NCBI GenBank assembly: GCA_015501585.1
Contig: JADNRY010000384.1
Location: forward strand, 1 to 57,527
Source of the DNA: Rhodocollybia butyracea
Taxonomy: Eukaryota; Basidiomycota; Agaricomycetes; Agaricales; Omphalotaceae
DNA length: 57,527 bases
Reading direction: 5' to 3'
Part shown: positions 45,201-56,354 of the stretch, in pieces
Layout: each line of letters starts with the position of its first letter
How positions within the stretch are numbered: the first letter of the stretch is position 1
The notes under the pieces: generated by a model
Database searches by the model: none
Told to the model about the DNA's origin: nothing
The model's input: only the letters and a program-made list of their open reading frames with translations
Made by a program: the position numbers and the translations under genes

Positions 45201-48200
45201 TTATTGAAAACACTGTGTCCAATTTGTACCATAAGCACAATTATCAAAAAGTAACTTTGTGTAACCATGTCTGGATATGATGCAGGTATTTTGAGGAAGC
45301 CATAAATTTTGTCGAAACTGAGGTGGGATCCACACAATACCATGAGAGCATCCAGGAAAGTATATCCATCCATCAGATAATAGTTGCCACTTTTGGTAAA
45401 CTGAAATGAATTGAAATGTATGCAAATAAGTGTACATGAGAGTTGATTTAAGGGCTTACTGTTCATTTGACTGGAAATTGTGGCTGAGAATAGATTTTGC
45501 AGCTCCAGTGAGTATGTAGACTGTGCTGGAGACTGTGCTGGAGAAGCAAGATGGTGGCTGGAAACTGGACTTTGCTGTACATCTTGAGTTGCATTCCAGA
45601 TACGGATTGTCTTATCATCAGAGACAGATGCAATTTTGGTGCCATCAGGAGAGTATGCAACTGATTGGATAGAACCATCATGGCCTTGCAAAGGCTCTCC
45701 TATCTGAACCCCAGTAGCCACATCCCAGATTCAGATAGTTTTATCTTCAGAACCAGATACAATTCTAGCACCATCAGGTGAGTATGCAACTGATAGTATT
45801 GGTTCAGCATGCCCCTGTAAAGGTGCACCAATCTGCACTCCAGTAGAGGCATCCCAAATCCTAACTGTCATGTCTCCAGAACCAGATGCAATCATGACAC
45901 CATCAGGAGAGTAAGTAACTGACCGTATCCAGCTATTATGGCCCTTCAAAGGCTGTCCAATCTGCACTCCTGTGGCTGCATCCCAGACACGGATTGTCCT
46001 ATCAATGGCACTGGATACAATTCTAGTACCATCAGGAGAGTATGCAACCGATTGAATCGAGTGATGATGGCCCCGCAAAGGCTCTCCAATCTGCTTACCA
46101 GTAGCTACATCCCAGATCCGGATTGTTTTGTCTATGGAACCAGAAACCATTTTGGTACTATCAGGAGAATATGCAACTGATTGGATCCAATCATTGTGAC
46201 CCTGCAAAGGCTCTCCAATTTGTGCACCAGTAATTGCATCCCAGATTCTGATTGTCATGTCTCCAGAGCTGGATACAACCCTGGTACCATCTGGAGAGTG
46301 TGCAACTGATTGTATCCAATCATCATGGCCCCGTAATGGCTCTCTAACCTGCACCCCAGTAGTTGCATCCCAAATTTGGATGGTCTTGTCTCCAGAGCCA
46401 GACACAATCCTGGTACCATCAGGAGAGTACACAACTGATTGTATACAATCATCATGGCCATCATAAATCTCTACAGCCTGCACACCTGTAGCTGCATCCC
46501 AGATGCGGATTGTTTTGTCTATGGCAGCAGATACAATCTTGGTACCATCAGGTGAGGACGCAATTGACTGGACACATTTATCATGGCCTTGCAAAGGCTC
46601 TCCAATCTGTACACCTGCAATTGCATCCCAAATTCTAATGGTGGTATCTGCAGAGCCAGATATAATTTTGGTACCATCAGGAGAGTATGTAACTGATTGG
46701 ACTGAACCATTATGACCTTTTAAAGGCTGTCCAATCTGCGCACCAGTGATCGCATCCCAAATTCTTATTGTTTCATCCATAGCACCAGACAGAATCCTGG
46801 TACCATCTGGAGAGTATGTAACTGCTTGTATCCAATCATCATGACCTTGTAAGGGCTCTCCAATCTGTACCCCAGTAGTTGCATCCCAAATTCTAATTGT
46901 CATGTCTCCAGAGCCAGATATAATCCGGGAGCCATCAGGTGAGTATGCAACTGCTTGTATCCAATCTTTGTGGCCCCGCAAAGACTCTCCAATCTGCATA
47001 CCAGTGATTGCATCCCAAATTCTGACTGTCATGTCTCCAGAGCCAGATACAATCCTAGTGCCTTCAGGAGAATATGCAACTGATTGAATTGAATCATCAT
47101 GGCCTTGCAAAGGCTCTCCTATCTGCATCCTCGTAGCCACATCCCAAATTCGGATAGTTCTATCTTCAGAACCGGATACAATTCTAGCACCATCAGGTGA
47201 GCATGCAACTGATAGGACTGTATCATCATGGCCCTCCAAAGGCTGTCCAATCTGCACTCCAGTAGTGGCTTCCCAAATTTGGATCATTTTATTACTTGAG
47301 CCTGATATAATTTGGGTACCATCAAAAGAATATGCAATTGCTTGGACTTCGGATGATGTTTCCATGCACACGCTGCTCATGAGATCCCATGTACTCGCTT
47401 TTTGGGAAACATTCACTGTTTTTGTGAGAGGCTGTGCATATTCAGCCTTGCCTGACCAAAACGGGCAGATGCTCAAATAAAGATGTGGAGTCTTATCCTT
47501 GACAGCACTTGCAGCAAACATCATCAAAAGTTTATGGAATGCTTGTACAATAGTATTTATACCAGCAAGGTTTGTATTTCCTTGTGCATACTGTCACCAT
47601 ATCTTAGTTCTTTGAAAGCAAATGGTCAAAGTTGGTATTGCTTACCATGGAAACAGAATTTAGCATCATGCCACCTTTACTCAAAGCTTGCATTAAGTTC
47701 ATTGCCTCAATCCAAAATATGCCCCTCTCCACCAGAAATATTTCCACCTCTTTCGCAAGTTCCTTGGTAACCTTGCATTGAAGCAAGTGGTAGTTCCAGA
47801 ACCAGCATGAATATGCTAGGGTCTCCCCAATATTTTTTTTTACAGTGTCTCGGAGGTTTGGCACATCTGGATCCGAAATGAATGAAGAGGACAAATCACA
47901 GATATTGAACCGAAGTTGTTTCATGATCCGAAAGCAAGACATAGCCAGAATTAAATGGTAATCATCCTCATTGTAAACTTTTGGGTTAACCTTATCATAC
48001 TGATATCCAACAATGAAATCTGGAAATGACTGATGAAAAGTGTAGATACATTGATTCTCGTCAGAGATGTAGCAAACAGCTTGTAAATCATTAATGAGGC
48101 TTTCAACAAGATCCTCCTCTAATACCAAAAGTTCTGCTATGACTTGGCATGTTACTGGTCTTCCCATGGAAATCATTGTATATACAATTTTCCAATAATC

Positions 48201-49515
48201 CTCGAACTCACTAGGGCTAAGTTCAATTTGTGAAATACTCTTTTCCATGATATTGGCATAAAGTGTCCATAGTACTTGTGGATTATTTTGTCCTTTCAGT
48301 GACTCAGAGAGCCGATTTCTTCGATGTATGTTACTTTTGGCTTGTTTCACAAATTTGACCATAGTGGCTGCATAAATAAAAAGTTGACCAGAGAAAGCAG
48401 TAAGCTTCTTTAAATCTTCTTCTGACACTTCCAGCTCCTTAAGTTCGGTACTCAGGTAGATTTTGATATCATTCTCCACTCTCTCTTTCTCCACATTGTG
48501 AAGCAGTAACCTTTCAATTTTAGAAAATTGGGATAAGGAAGAGGCTTGGTAATGCCATGCTTCACCCTGCATTAAAGTCTGGATCACACACTCTGGTCTA
48601 CTGGTTAACACAAACTTCAGTCCTCGCAACTGATTTCCCTGTATGGCAGGTATAAGTGCTTTGAGAACTTCAGCAATCTCTTCACATTCATCCAAAGCAT
48701 CTACAACCAGAACTGGTATATGTGATGACCTTTGATACATCTTTTGAATAGAGGCAGTCCAAGGCTCCACAAGTAATTTTTCTACTTGTATACTGGGGTT
48801 CTTTGTCACCACATGTTCATCCTTTGTCAGTACCGTCTGTAGATAATGTCCAAAGATTGTAGAATGCTGAGCTAACTGATATGCAAGAGTAGGAATGATA
48901 AAACGGTAGTCTCTGCACTCTGGAATTTGTTGGGAGCAGAAAAATGAACCAGCTAGAAGTCCTTTCTCCTGCAATATCACACAAATGGACTTGGCAATAG
49001 TGCTTTTCCCGGTACCAGCCATGCCACAGATCCAATACCCAGGGGCGCTACTTATTAAGTGGGAAGTTGCCCACTTCAGGATGTTTGTAAGAATCTGCTC
49101 TCTGGTGCCTTGAGTGCATGGGACACATTTATGCTGGGCACCTAGATCACAATCATGGAGTGCTTGCCAAGAGTAAAACTTGTTGAATGCTGTGGTGGCG
49201 CCCTTTTTTACTTATTGATTGAGTTTTATAATATATCAAACTCTGCATTTCCAAGCTCACCTTATACTGGTCCCCATGAACAATCGTGAACTCTCCACTA
49301 TTGATGGTAAAATCACGAGCTTGCGAGAAAAACGTTCCATGCCCACGAATAGATGAATCTACGCCCACTTCAGTTGAGGAAGCAGTTACTTCCCGGGCCC
49401 CCGGATTCGCCCTTACTCCTTTTCTGGGAACAAAACCTTCAGGCGGAGCTTGGGTTTCAGGATTATGCTTTTCTCGAAAGGCTCTCCTTAATTTTGCAGA
49501 ATGCTCCTGAAACAT
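45201..49515 (-). pseudogene. NACHT-WD40 NLR-like protein, one in-frame stop
   Basis: Exons 49515-49261, 49178-47646, 47590-45460 and 45400-45201 join with matching phases to about 1,371 codons. Order: an N-terminal part ending in an RGHGTFFSQARDFTINSGEF motif, a NACHT NTPase (Walker A GMAGTGKS near residue 140, Walker B VLVVDALDECEE, sensor LTSRPE), a helical region, 14 WD40 repeats of 43 residues ([42 protein letters not shown]) and a C-terminal tail with DGWI and WIPP. Such proteins act as cytosolic sensors in fungal non-self recognition. A TGA at 45731-45733 replaces an expected arginine in the IRIWD of repeat 13; everything after it, including the last intron and exon, stays in frame. 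It is a pseudogene, a natural null allele, or one error. An upstream 5' exon is possible because a TTTCAG acceptor overlaps the first ATG. Confidence 0.85.
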
Positions 49516-49649
49516 GAGTGAAATAATGGAAGACAAACAAACAGGTGCAAACGCGAGAAAAGAAGCAACATTCTTTTCGACATGCCTGGTATTTATACAT
49601 ATCATCGATTCAAATGACCGTGAGACCAAATCAACGGCAGCCAATGAGA

Positions 49650-50630
49650 AGAATTACGTATATATATAGTTGAGTGCAACCCCTGCTTCGACGGACTTGG
49701 GTCACCTTGTTCACCTTCAGATTCGGTTGAATGGTGGGCGTAAGTAGGAAGGAGGCAGCCCTTGACCCCGTAGACATTGAAGTAGTGCCCCAGCTCTCCT
49801 GCCGCGTTGTTGTTGTGCGGAGCGGCCTCTCGACCGACTGTAGTAGGATGTCATTGTTACTCCATTCTTCTGTCATCAGCAAAGTCAAATTAGCATCACG
49901 GAAAAATGGGACACTGACTTATATAGAACTCAACGATTATTATCATCGCACGGAATGAGGTACACAGTCCCCCCTCCGTATTTTTGATGACAGCAGTCAG
50001 CTGTTGGAGCCCGTGAATGACTTCCGATGGATTTTGGCCGCTAGACTGGTTGTGTATGCTAACTATCGGATCAGAGGTGTGCGAGTCGTGAGCGCAATGA
50101 GCCATCCAGCCTCCAGGACTATTACCGGCAAACTTCACAAAATCTGAGAGCACGCAATAGGTTTACTATCGCAAAGAACGTACTCAGTATATAGCAACAA
50201 TGGACCGCAAAGGGACCTCGATGCAAAGGCACGAAAGTGTCGTGATGTCAGCCAAGTATTTAATGCTGTCGTTGCACGAGACATGGCTGAGAGACGTTGG
50301 TCTGGGCTACTTGTCAATATCCCTGCGTTGAATGCCAAGAGTGAGGCACTATAAGAATTCTGTATAAATTTAGTGAGGACAGGACGATCCGACCCGGCTG
50401 GGTTTACCGACGAGTCCGGAACAGTTATTGTATATGCATACATTTTAGGACAACTCGAGACGGGAGCTAGGACCCAGATAAACTCTTCAATTGGGCACGG
50501 TTTGTATAATTTGAATTGAATTTGACGAAAGGTTTTACGCCATTCGGAGGTGCAAAAAAGGAGAGATATGGAGGGATAAGTAAATATACTAATCATAAAA
50601 CTCGCTTCGATTTCCATTTTCCGACTACAG
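49650..50630 (-). other. Possible exons of an unresolved minus-strand gene
   Basis: Open minus-strand stretches at 50617-50135, 50153-49896 and 49888-49631 read like ordinary protein (for example a segment with SPGGWMAHCAHDSHTSDP) but lack a consistent set of splice sites that I can prove. A plus-strand frame at 49731-49958 competes. They might include the true 5' exon of the NLR gene. No family recognised. Confidence 0.25.
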
Positions 50631-50701
50631 TCATGTAAACAAACCTAGTGAAAATATCGCCTAAATGCTACCATCGCTCATAGATCTCCAAATCAACCAT
50701 T

Positions 50702-51360
50702 TCAAGTTGGATTTACAGGCCCACCATTTCTGAAAGGAGGTAATCCATAGTCACGCACGATAATACCATGCTGCATCAAGGTTTCGTGGATCTTCTCGGG
50801 ATCTTCGACTTTAGGCCTCTCCCAAGCCTCAGGCTCCAGAAGAGTAGAAGTCGACGATGCGGGGCTGCGCAATGAAGCCTCCAGGTCAAAGGTGGGATCC
50901 GGACATTGGCGATCTCCGATACCAGGAGCGCCTGGGTCGTCTGTGTTGGCAGGAGCGTAAGGGTGGGTAGGAGCGTAAGGAGAACGGGATGGCCCCGGAG
51001 TTGGAGATGTAGGGCGAGACTGTGGATGTGTAAGAAAGATATTACGACTTCAAGACGAGTTGACGACGATATTACTTACTGATTTAGGGAACAGCAAGTA
51101 TTTCCCGTCGAGAATAACCCCTCCACTATCTGATGGCTGAATTACAACACTGTGGCCTGGAATTGGACGCATGCTTGAATTAGAGGTTGACTGTGCAGGC
51201 GATGGAATGAGATTTCGTGAACCCTATAGAAAGTGGAATGAGAAAGTGAACCATAATATAAACGCCAACGCACCCCGGCTCGGCTCTCGTTCTGGGCAGA
51301 CCTGAAACTTCTGGTTGCCTTTTTATCATAGTCATCCGGCGAGAGCGTAAACAAAGGCAT
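50702..51360 (-). CDS. Small proline-rich protein of unknown function (3 exons)
   Basis: Exons 51360-51274, 51223-51080 and 51019-50702, with introns of 50 and 60 nt, join in phase 0 to give 182 residues. The N-terminus reads MPLFTLSPDDYDKKATRSF; a central block contains GHSVVIQPSDSGGVILDGKYLLFP; a low-complexity part has SPYAPTHPYAPAN; the C-terminus is acidic and ends in YGLPPFRNGGPVNPT. There is no signal peptide, membrane segment or known domain, so it is probably intracellular. The start ATG has a good context (CAAGATGC); an in-frame upstream GTG is unlikely. It lies about 1.2 kb upstream of the NLR 5' region on the same strand. I cannot assign a function. Confidence 0.7.
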
Positions 51361-53530
51361 CTTGGCGGGACCGAATCGAAAATGGATAGGTTTTACTAGA
51401 GCTGGAGGGGAAAGAGATGGGAAAGCGACGGGAAAGACGAGGGGGAGAGTCAATGTTGAGGCATACACGACCTACCGGATTTATATCCATTCTTTGTGGT
51501 GAGCTTTGACCGAGCTTTGACCTTCCTGATCGCGAACAATGACTTTTTGGAAAAAAAAAATCATTTGGGGCGCTCGTTTAGAACAATAATAGTAAAAGTT
51601 CGCGTCAAAAAAAAAAATCCCCATGTGATCGTTTTCGTGAACAATGCATTTGCATTGTTCGTTCTCGGGTAACAGGTAAAAAAGGGTCGGAAAAATAGTC
51701 CCACAACAATATGCACGAAATATCACCTCCGGATCCTCACGCTGCACGGATACGGGTACTCTGGAGCTCTGCGTTTACAGTAGCAGTAAAACGGAATTTA
51801 GGGAGTCTCACCTCGAGAAGCATACGAGGTTTACATGGATTATTGTAGTGTCGTGGCCTATGGGTTAGTAAATGAGCGATTTGATCATTAAGATGCGAAC
51901 AAAGCTTTGTTTACTGCCAAGTGATCGAATAAAAAAAGGTAGCAAACCATAGCACAGGGAATGCGCAAGTATATGTGCATAGTGCATTCCGTCCTCTCCA
52001 AACCGAATTGTGCGTTTTTTTTTGGGCGCGGATGAAGAACTGCGGAGCTCGACATGAATGTTCTTAGGATCAGAAAGGTGGGGAGGATGTGCGGTTAATA
52101 TCCACTAGCTAGTAAGAGTAGCGTGAACATCAACGCTATATGAAGCACAAAAGCTGAAAGAAAAGAGCACGCACATCACCCGCCTGTTCACATTGGTAGT
52201 AAATAATCCTCTTCCTGGTTCCGCTTTGCCGTCGCGTATGAATTGTACCTGCATCGATGGGTACTACCAGTGAAATTGGTTTTGTGCGTGAGATGAATAC
52301 AGCCAATAACCGGCAAACTATGTCTTCGAATCCCCCGGGTGAGAGTTTGAACATACTAGATATATCATACAGGGACAAGACTTGTACTACAGAGTAATTA
52401 TATTAGCTTGTGACAAAAGACCACATAACTTCCCAGCTCGAACTAGCCTCTCCCATCGTGCCGAAAGGACAATGAAATTGTCACTAGTAGGATGAGCATT
52501 GGCGTGCGGATAGAGTGTGGGGTACAGCGTTGTCAAGGTACGTGGTGTACAAAGGGTATATGGGAGTACAAATATCGGCATGCTAGCATTGAAGGCTTGG
52601 AGCTTGAGAGTTTGAGTTAGAGTGCGATTCGGAGTTACCGGGAGAACTGTTTTAAGATGGGCATTTCCAGGTCTGTCGTCGGTCGATATAAACCGCGCGA
52701 GAACGTACTTTATGCACCAGGAGCGACCAAAGCACGTTCTGTCCCCAAATCAATCATCCACCGCTATGGCTATCCGTGTTGTTTTTCACCGGCGAACCGA
52801 ATGTTTTTAAAAGAGCAGCGAGACAGTGCCAGTATGGTTGGAACTTGTGTACATAATGCAAGATGAAGGAAGAAGAACCGACACGGTGGTAGTCGACACA
52901 AATTGCCAAGGCGCCAAAAGCAAGCAACATCACTTATGCACGTGCCTCGTTCTGTCCCGATCTGCCCCGATGAGAATTATTCGTCAAAGTTCACCAGCAC
53001 CTCTGCAAGTTATGTCTTGCTTTTCTCAACATCAAATATGCCTAAATATTGTCAATTCAAGCATGCTATAACTAGTATGTTTTTCTACCAGGCAAGTCTT
53101 TTGAATCCTCCCGTGTCGAAGATCTCAATCAAGCACTAGTGATATCACGCCGGGGAGTTATGTGGAAGAACAACCTAGTCGGAGCCCATAATCAAGATGC
53201 GGCGATTCCTACTGCAGCCATCATCAATTCATTCCGCTTTAGAAGATCAGGCACTAGTGATATGGTCAGAGAGGAGGGTACGGATGGACGTGGAAGAGAA
53301 CGAGGGACTGACGGAAAAACACCTACTATAGCTAGTCGGAGACCATGATCAAGATCCAGATGCTTTCCTGCGTCGTCCTTGATTCATCGTCAACTCCTCC
53401 CGCCTCGTCCTGCTTCTGTGTCTGTAGCTAGTACATTTCCACAACAACCGACTCGCTTCTTCATCGATATTGGTTCGAATGAAAGTCATGAGGGCATCTG
53501 GCGTATTTACGGGCGGGTGCAATGCGAAAA
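51361..53530. other. Stretch without a convincing gene
   Basis: Minus-strand frames at 51747-51481, 52581-52387 and 52378-52136 are short, lack recognisable motifs and have no clear splice partners; the last one (MSLYDISSMFKLSPGGFEDIVCRL) is the most protein-like. Homopolymers of A/T occur at 51550-51620 and 52014-52023. Short repeated phrases (AGTCGGAG(A/C)CCATAATCAAGATGC versus ATGATCAAGATCC, about 53180 and 53335) begin a repetitive zone. Confidence 0.4.
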
Positions 53531-53534
53531 CCTT

Positions 53535-54100
53535 CATCCATATCCTGGCTTGTGTCTTGAACGGTACATCGTCTGGTGCTAGCGCGGTTGTCGTGTATCC
53601 CTGTCAAAGAGAGAATGTATACTGCCCGTAAACGTGGAGTTCCTACTATCTGCTACCGCGACTCGTTGAATTGATTGGCTATGTTACTAACATGTACCCC
53701 CCATCCACAAGTAATCCCGATCCACTCAATGTTCCACAAGTCTCCCTACACAAACCCAACCTCGCCGTTCCCTAGATCGCTACTACCACTAATGAAAATC
53801 TAGATGTGCTTTCCATCAAACACGTCCGCTTCACATCCTGGCTTGTGTCTGAATTGTACACCACTCTGGTGCTACATAGTTGTCATGTACCCCTGTCGAA
53901 GAGAATGTATACTCCTTCAGTTATAATTTTGGAGTTCCTCTTACAGTATCTTCTACCGCCAACTCGAATTGATTGGCTGTGTTCTGCTTTGTTACATGCA
54001 CTAACTAAACCCAATCCACTCAACACTCTGAGTCTCCCCTCAACAAACCCAACTTGCCATTCTCTAGATCGCTACTACTAGCGAAATCTAGATATGCCGT
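53535..54100 (+). repeat. Tandem duplication of about 300 bp
   Basis: 53535-53800 and 53830-54100 share, in order, ATCCTGGCTTGTGTCT, GAGAATGTATACT, GGAGTTCCT, GAATTGATTGGCT and CTCTAGATCGCTACTAC-type phrases. Non-coding as far as I can see. Confidence 0.65.
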
Positions 54101-54170
54101 CCTCCTTAAGCCTAAAATCAAGCAACATATCCCTCATCCTTGGGTACTCTTATGCCTAGTACGTCGAAAG

Positions 54171-55870
54171 TCACAACTTCGTTGAAACCCTGATAACGGG
54201 GAGATCTGACTGAGTGTGATCATCGGGGTCTGTTTGTACATCTGCGATGCCTGAGGGCGCCTGGTCCCCGCTGTATTTAAGCGAGAATGGACGGATTAAA
54301 CGACCGATGATGCGGCCTGGCTCCGGAAGTGACGGGACTCGGTATTTGAGTAAAAATGGCCGAATCGTGGTCGCTGATCCCAAGTGTAGGTCATCATGTT
54401 TGAGTGAAAAAGGACGGATAATGGCTGGATTGGTATCTTCCACATTTTATGTTTGCCTGCTCCAGGTCTGGGACGAGTAACTCAGTGCTGTGATTGTCCG
54501 TACCTGTACGACGTTTTTCAGATGGTTGCGCATCAACACCTAATCCTATGCGTACAAGGATCAGTGTTGATGAAATAGCCTGGTGGGGAGTCAGTAGTGT
54601 CCCACTATGAGGACATGCCAGTGTTTACTTACAGCAACCTGTGTGAACGCACACATACTCTCGATCCCAGGTTCACTTTTGTGGAATTATATCTGCTAAC
54701 CCTAATTGAGACATAGTTCCATTCATTGCCAATGCTGCACCAAAGCGAGTAGCAAAAAGCAGTCCAGATTCTAGACTATCCAAAATTTAGGTCAAAGAAT
54801 TGGATGATTTATAGTAATAACTTCATACAAAATTTGTGTAAGATTCCTAAGCACATTTCTAGAACCTTTTCCAAGTAATTTCTCTGTCTGACGGTTCAGC
54901 CACCAAAGTCTGGATGCTATAATTGTAGAGAATCATTAATTGATAGAATTATCCAGATAATGAGCTGCAATCACACCTAGCATCCCCGTGAGTATGAACC
55001 CTTTAAAAATGTCGACCACAACATAAACAGTAAAGAGACGGCTACTTTCTCCTGGCCCAAATTGCAAAAAGATTCCTAAAGCTGTTAAATGGTAAATAAA
55101 TGCCACCTGCACATGTTAGATTTTCGAAATATATGTACGAATAGTGCCCAATACACTGAGAGTAAGCGGGAGGATCACTATTTTTTCTTGCATTCCACAA
55201 ATGATAGCATCGGTGTAGCTAAGCTTTAATAATAAAAAAACTGAACTGAACACATGATGAAACCTTGTACTACACACCAATACTAGATCCTCGAGGTACT
55301 TTATCCGTCCTTCTCGTGAGTAAGATTATTATATCAAGATAAAAACAACGAACCTAGTGACAAAGAAGATTGATCTCGAAGCAGTAGACAAATCTTTCGT
55401 GTGAAGTGATTCTAGATACTGATCAAGAAGCTCTTCGTTGAAGTCCAGGATGTGAGAAGAGCCAATAAATTCTAAGAACATGTTACGTTTGCTGAGTAGG
55501 TCTATTATGACCGACGAGGTGGTCAACACAAAAAACAAAAGCGTTGCCATAACGTATAGTTTCCCGGGCATCAATTTGTGCCGGAAGACATAGATGCTGA
55601 GCCCGAAAAAGACTCAAAAAAACTCCTATACGAATCGTCGTGAAGTCTTAGTTTCATTGTCTCAATGAAAATTGGTGCTTACCATAAAGGAATAGCTCCA
55701 GCTTCAAAAATGGACCCAATGTTAGCAGCTGCACTGCTGCGGAATTGTAGCTCTACCACACACCGCAGCTGGAAGTAGGACTGATAGTAAAAATTGAAAC
55801 TGGAGGGAGGTGAGACAGGCTATGTCTGTGCAAGCCATCATAATTCACATCAGAGATGAAAGCCACTCCT
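54171..55870 (-). pseudogene. Fungal multi-span membrane protein, decayed left copy
   Basis: Tandem paralogue of the gene at 56355-57527. Recognisable parts, in order on the minus strand: ANIGSIFEAGAIPLW, a membrane exon with FGLSIYVFRHKLMPGKLYV (55574 region), the SRSIFFVTR exon end, the RCYHLWNARK exon, a GIFLQF-containing membrane exon, SRLWWLNRQTEKLLG, LESGLL and the AISSTLILVRIGLGVD tail. Breaks: six A instead of five after GCAAG (about 55177-55182) shifts the RCY exon; TGA follows IIPQK where copy 2 continues; and the tail is frameshifted after LEQAN. The last open frame (54443-54171) holds three IRPFSLK(H/Y)-type motifs. It gives a view of the 5' exons that the right copy loses at the window edge. 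Confidence 0.75.
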
Positions 55871-56354
55871 TATAGCTTGTAACGGTAGCATCATTTTCTT
55901 GCTCAATCATGACCGTAGTCAGATGAAGTCTTGCAGACTTAGATACATCAAAGTTCGAGTTGACAATAACTTGAATACCGATCAGTCTGTTCACGGTGAT
56001 GCTCGATGTAATCAAGAATACCAATTATGTAGCTATCTATTGTATGCAGTTGTAAACCCAGTGACAGAATTTTGCTCTACATAGCATGATCCCTCATGAT
56101 CCATCCTGAACTCTGGTCAAGCAATAAGTTATTGGCTTTTATGCCTAGTATGTTGAAGCCGGAACTTCGTGGAGGGCCTGATACCGAGGTAGATCCGACT
56201 CTTGATTTTGAGAGTGATTATCGGAGAGTGGATGTACACCCGCAATATCTGAGGGCGCCTGGCCCTGTGTATTAGAAGGCATGCTGTATCTAAGCGAGAA
56301 TGGACGAATTAAACGACCAATAATGCGGCCTGGCTCCGGAAGTGACGGGACTCG

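Noticed and set aside
45938..47480. Plus-strand frames opposite the WD40 repeats (about 60-80 codons each)
   Set aside because: Shadows of the minus-strand WD40 array; periodic because the repeats are 129 bp.
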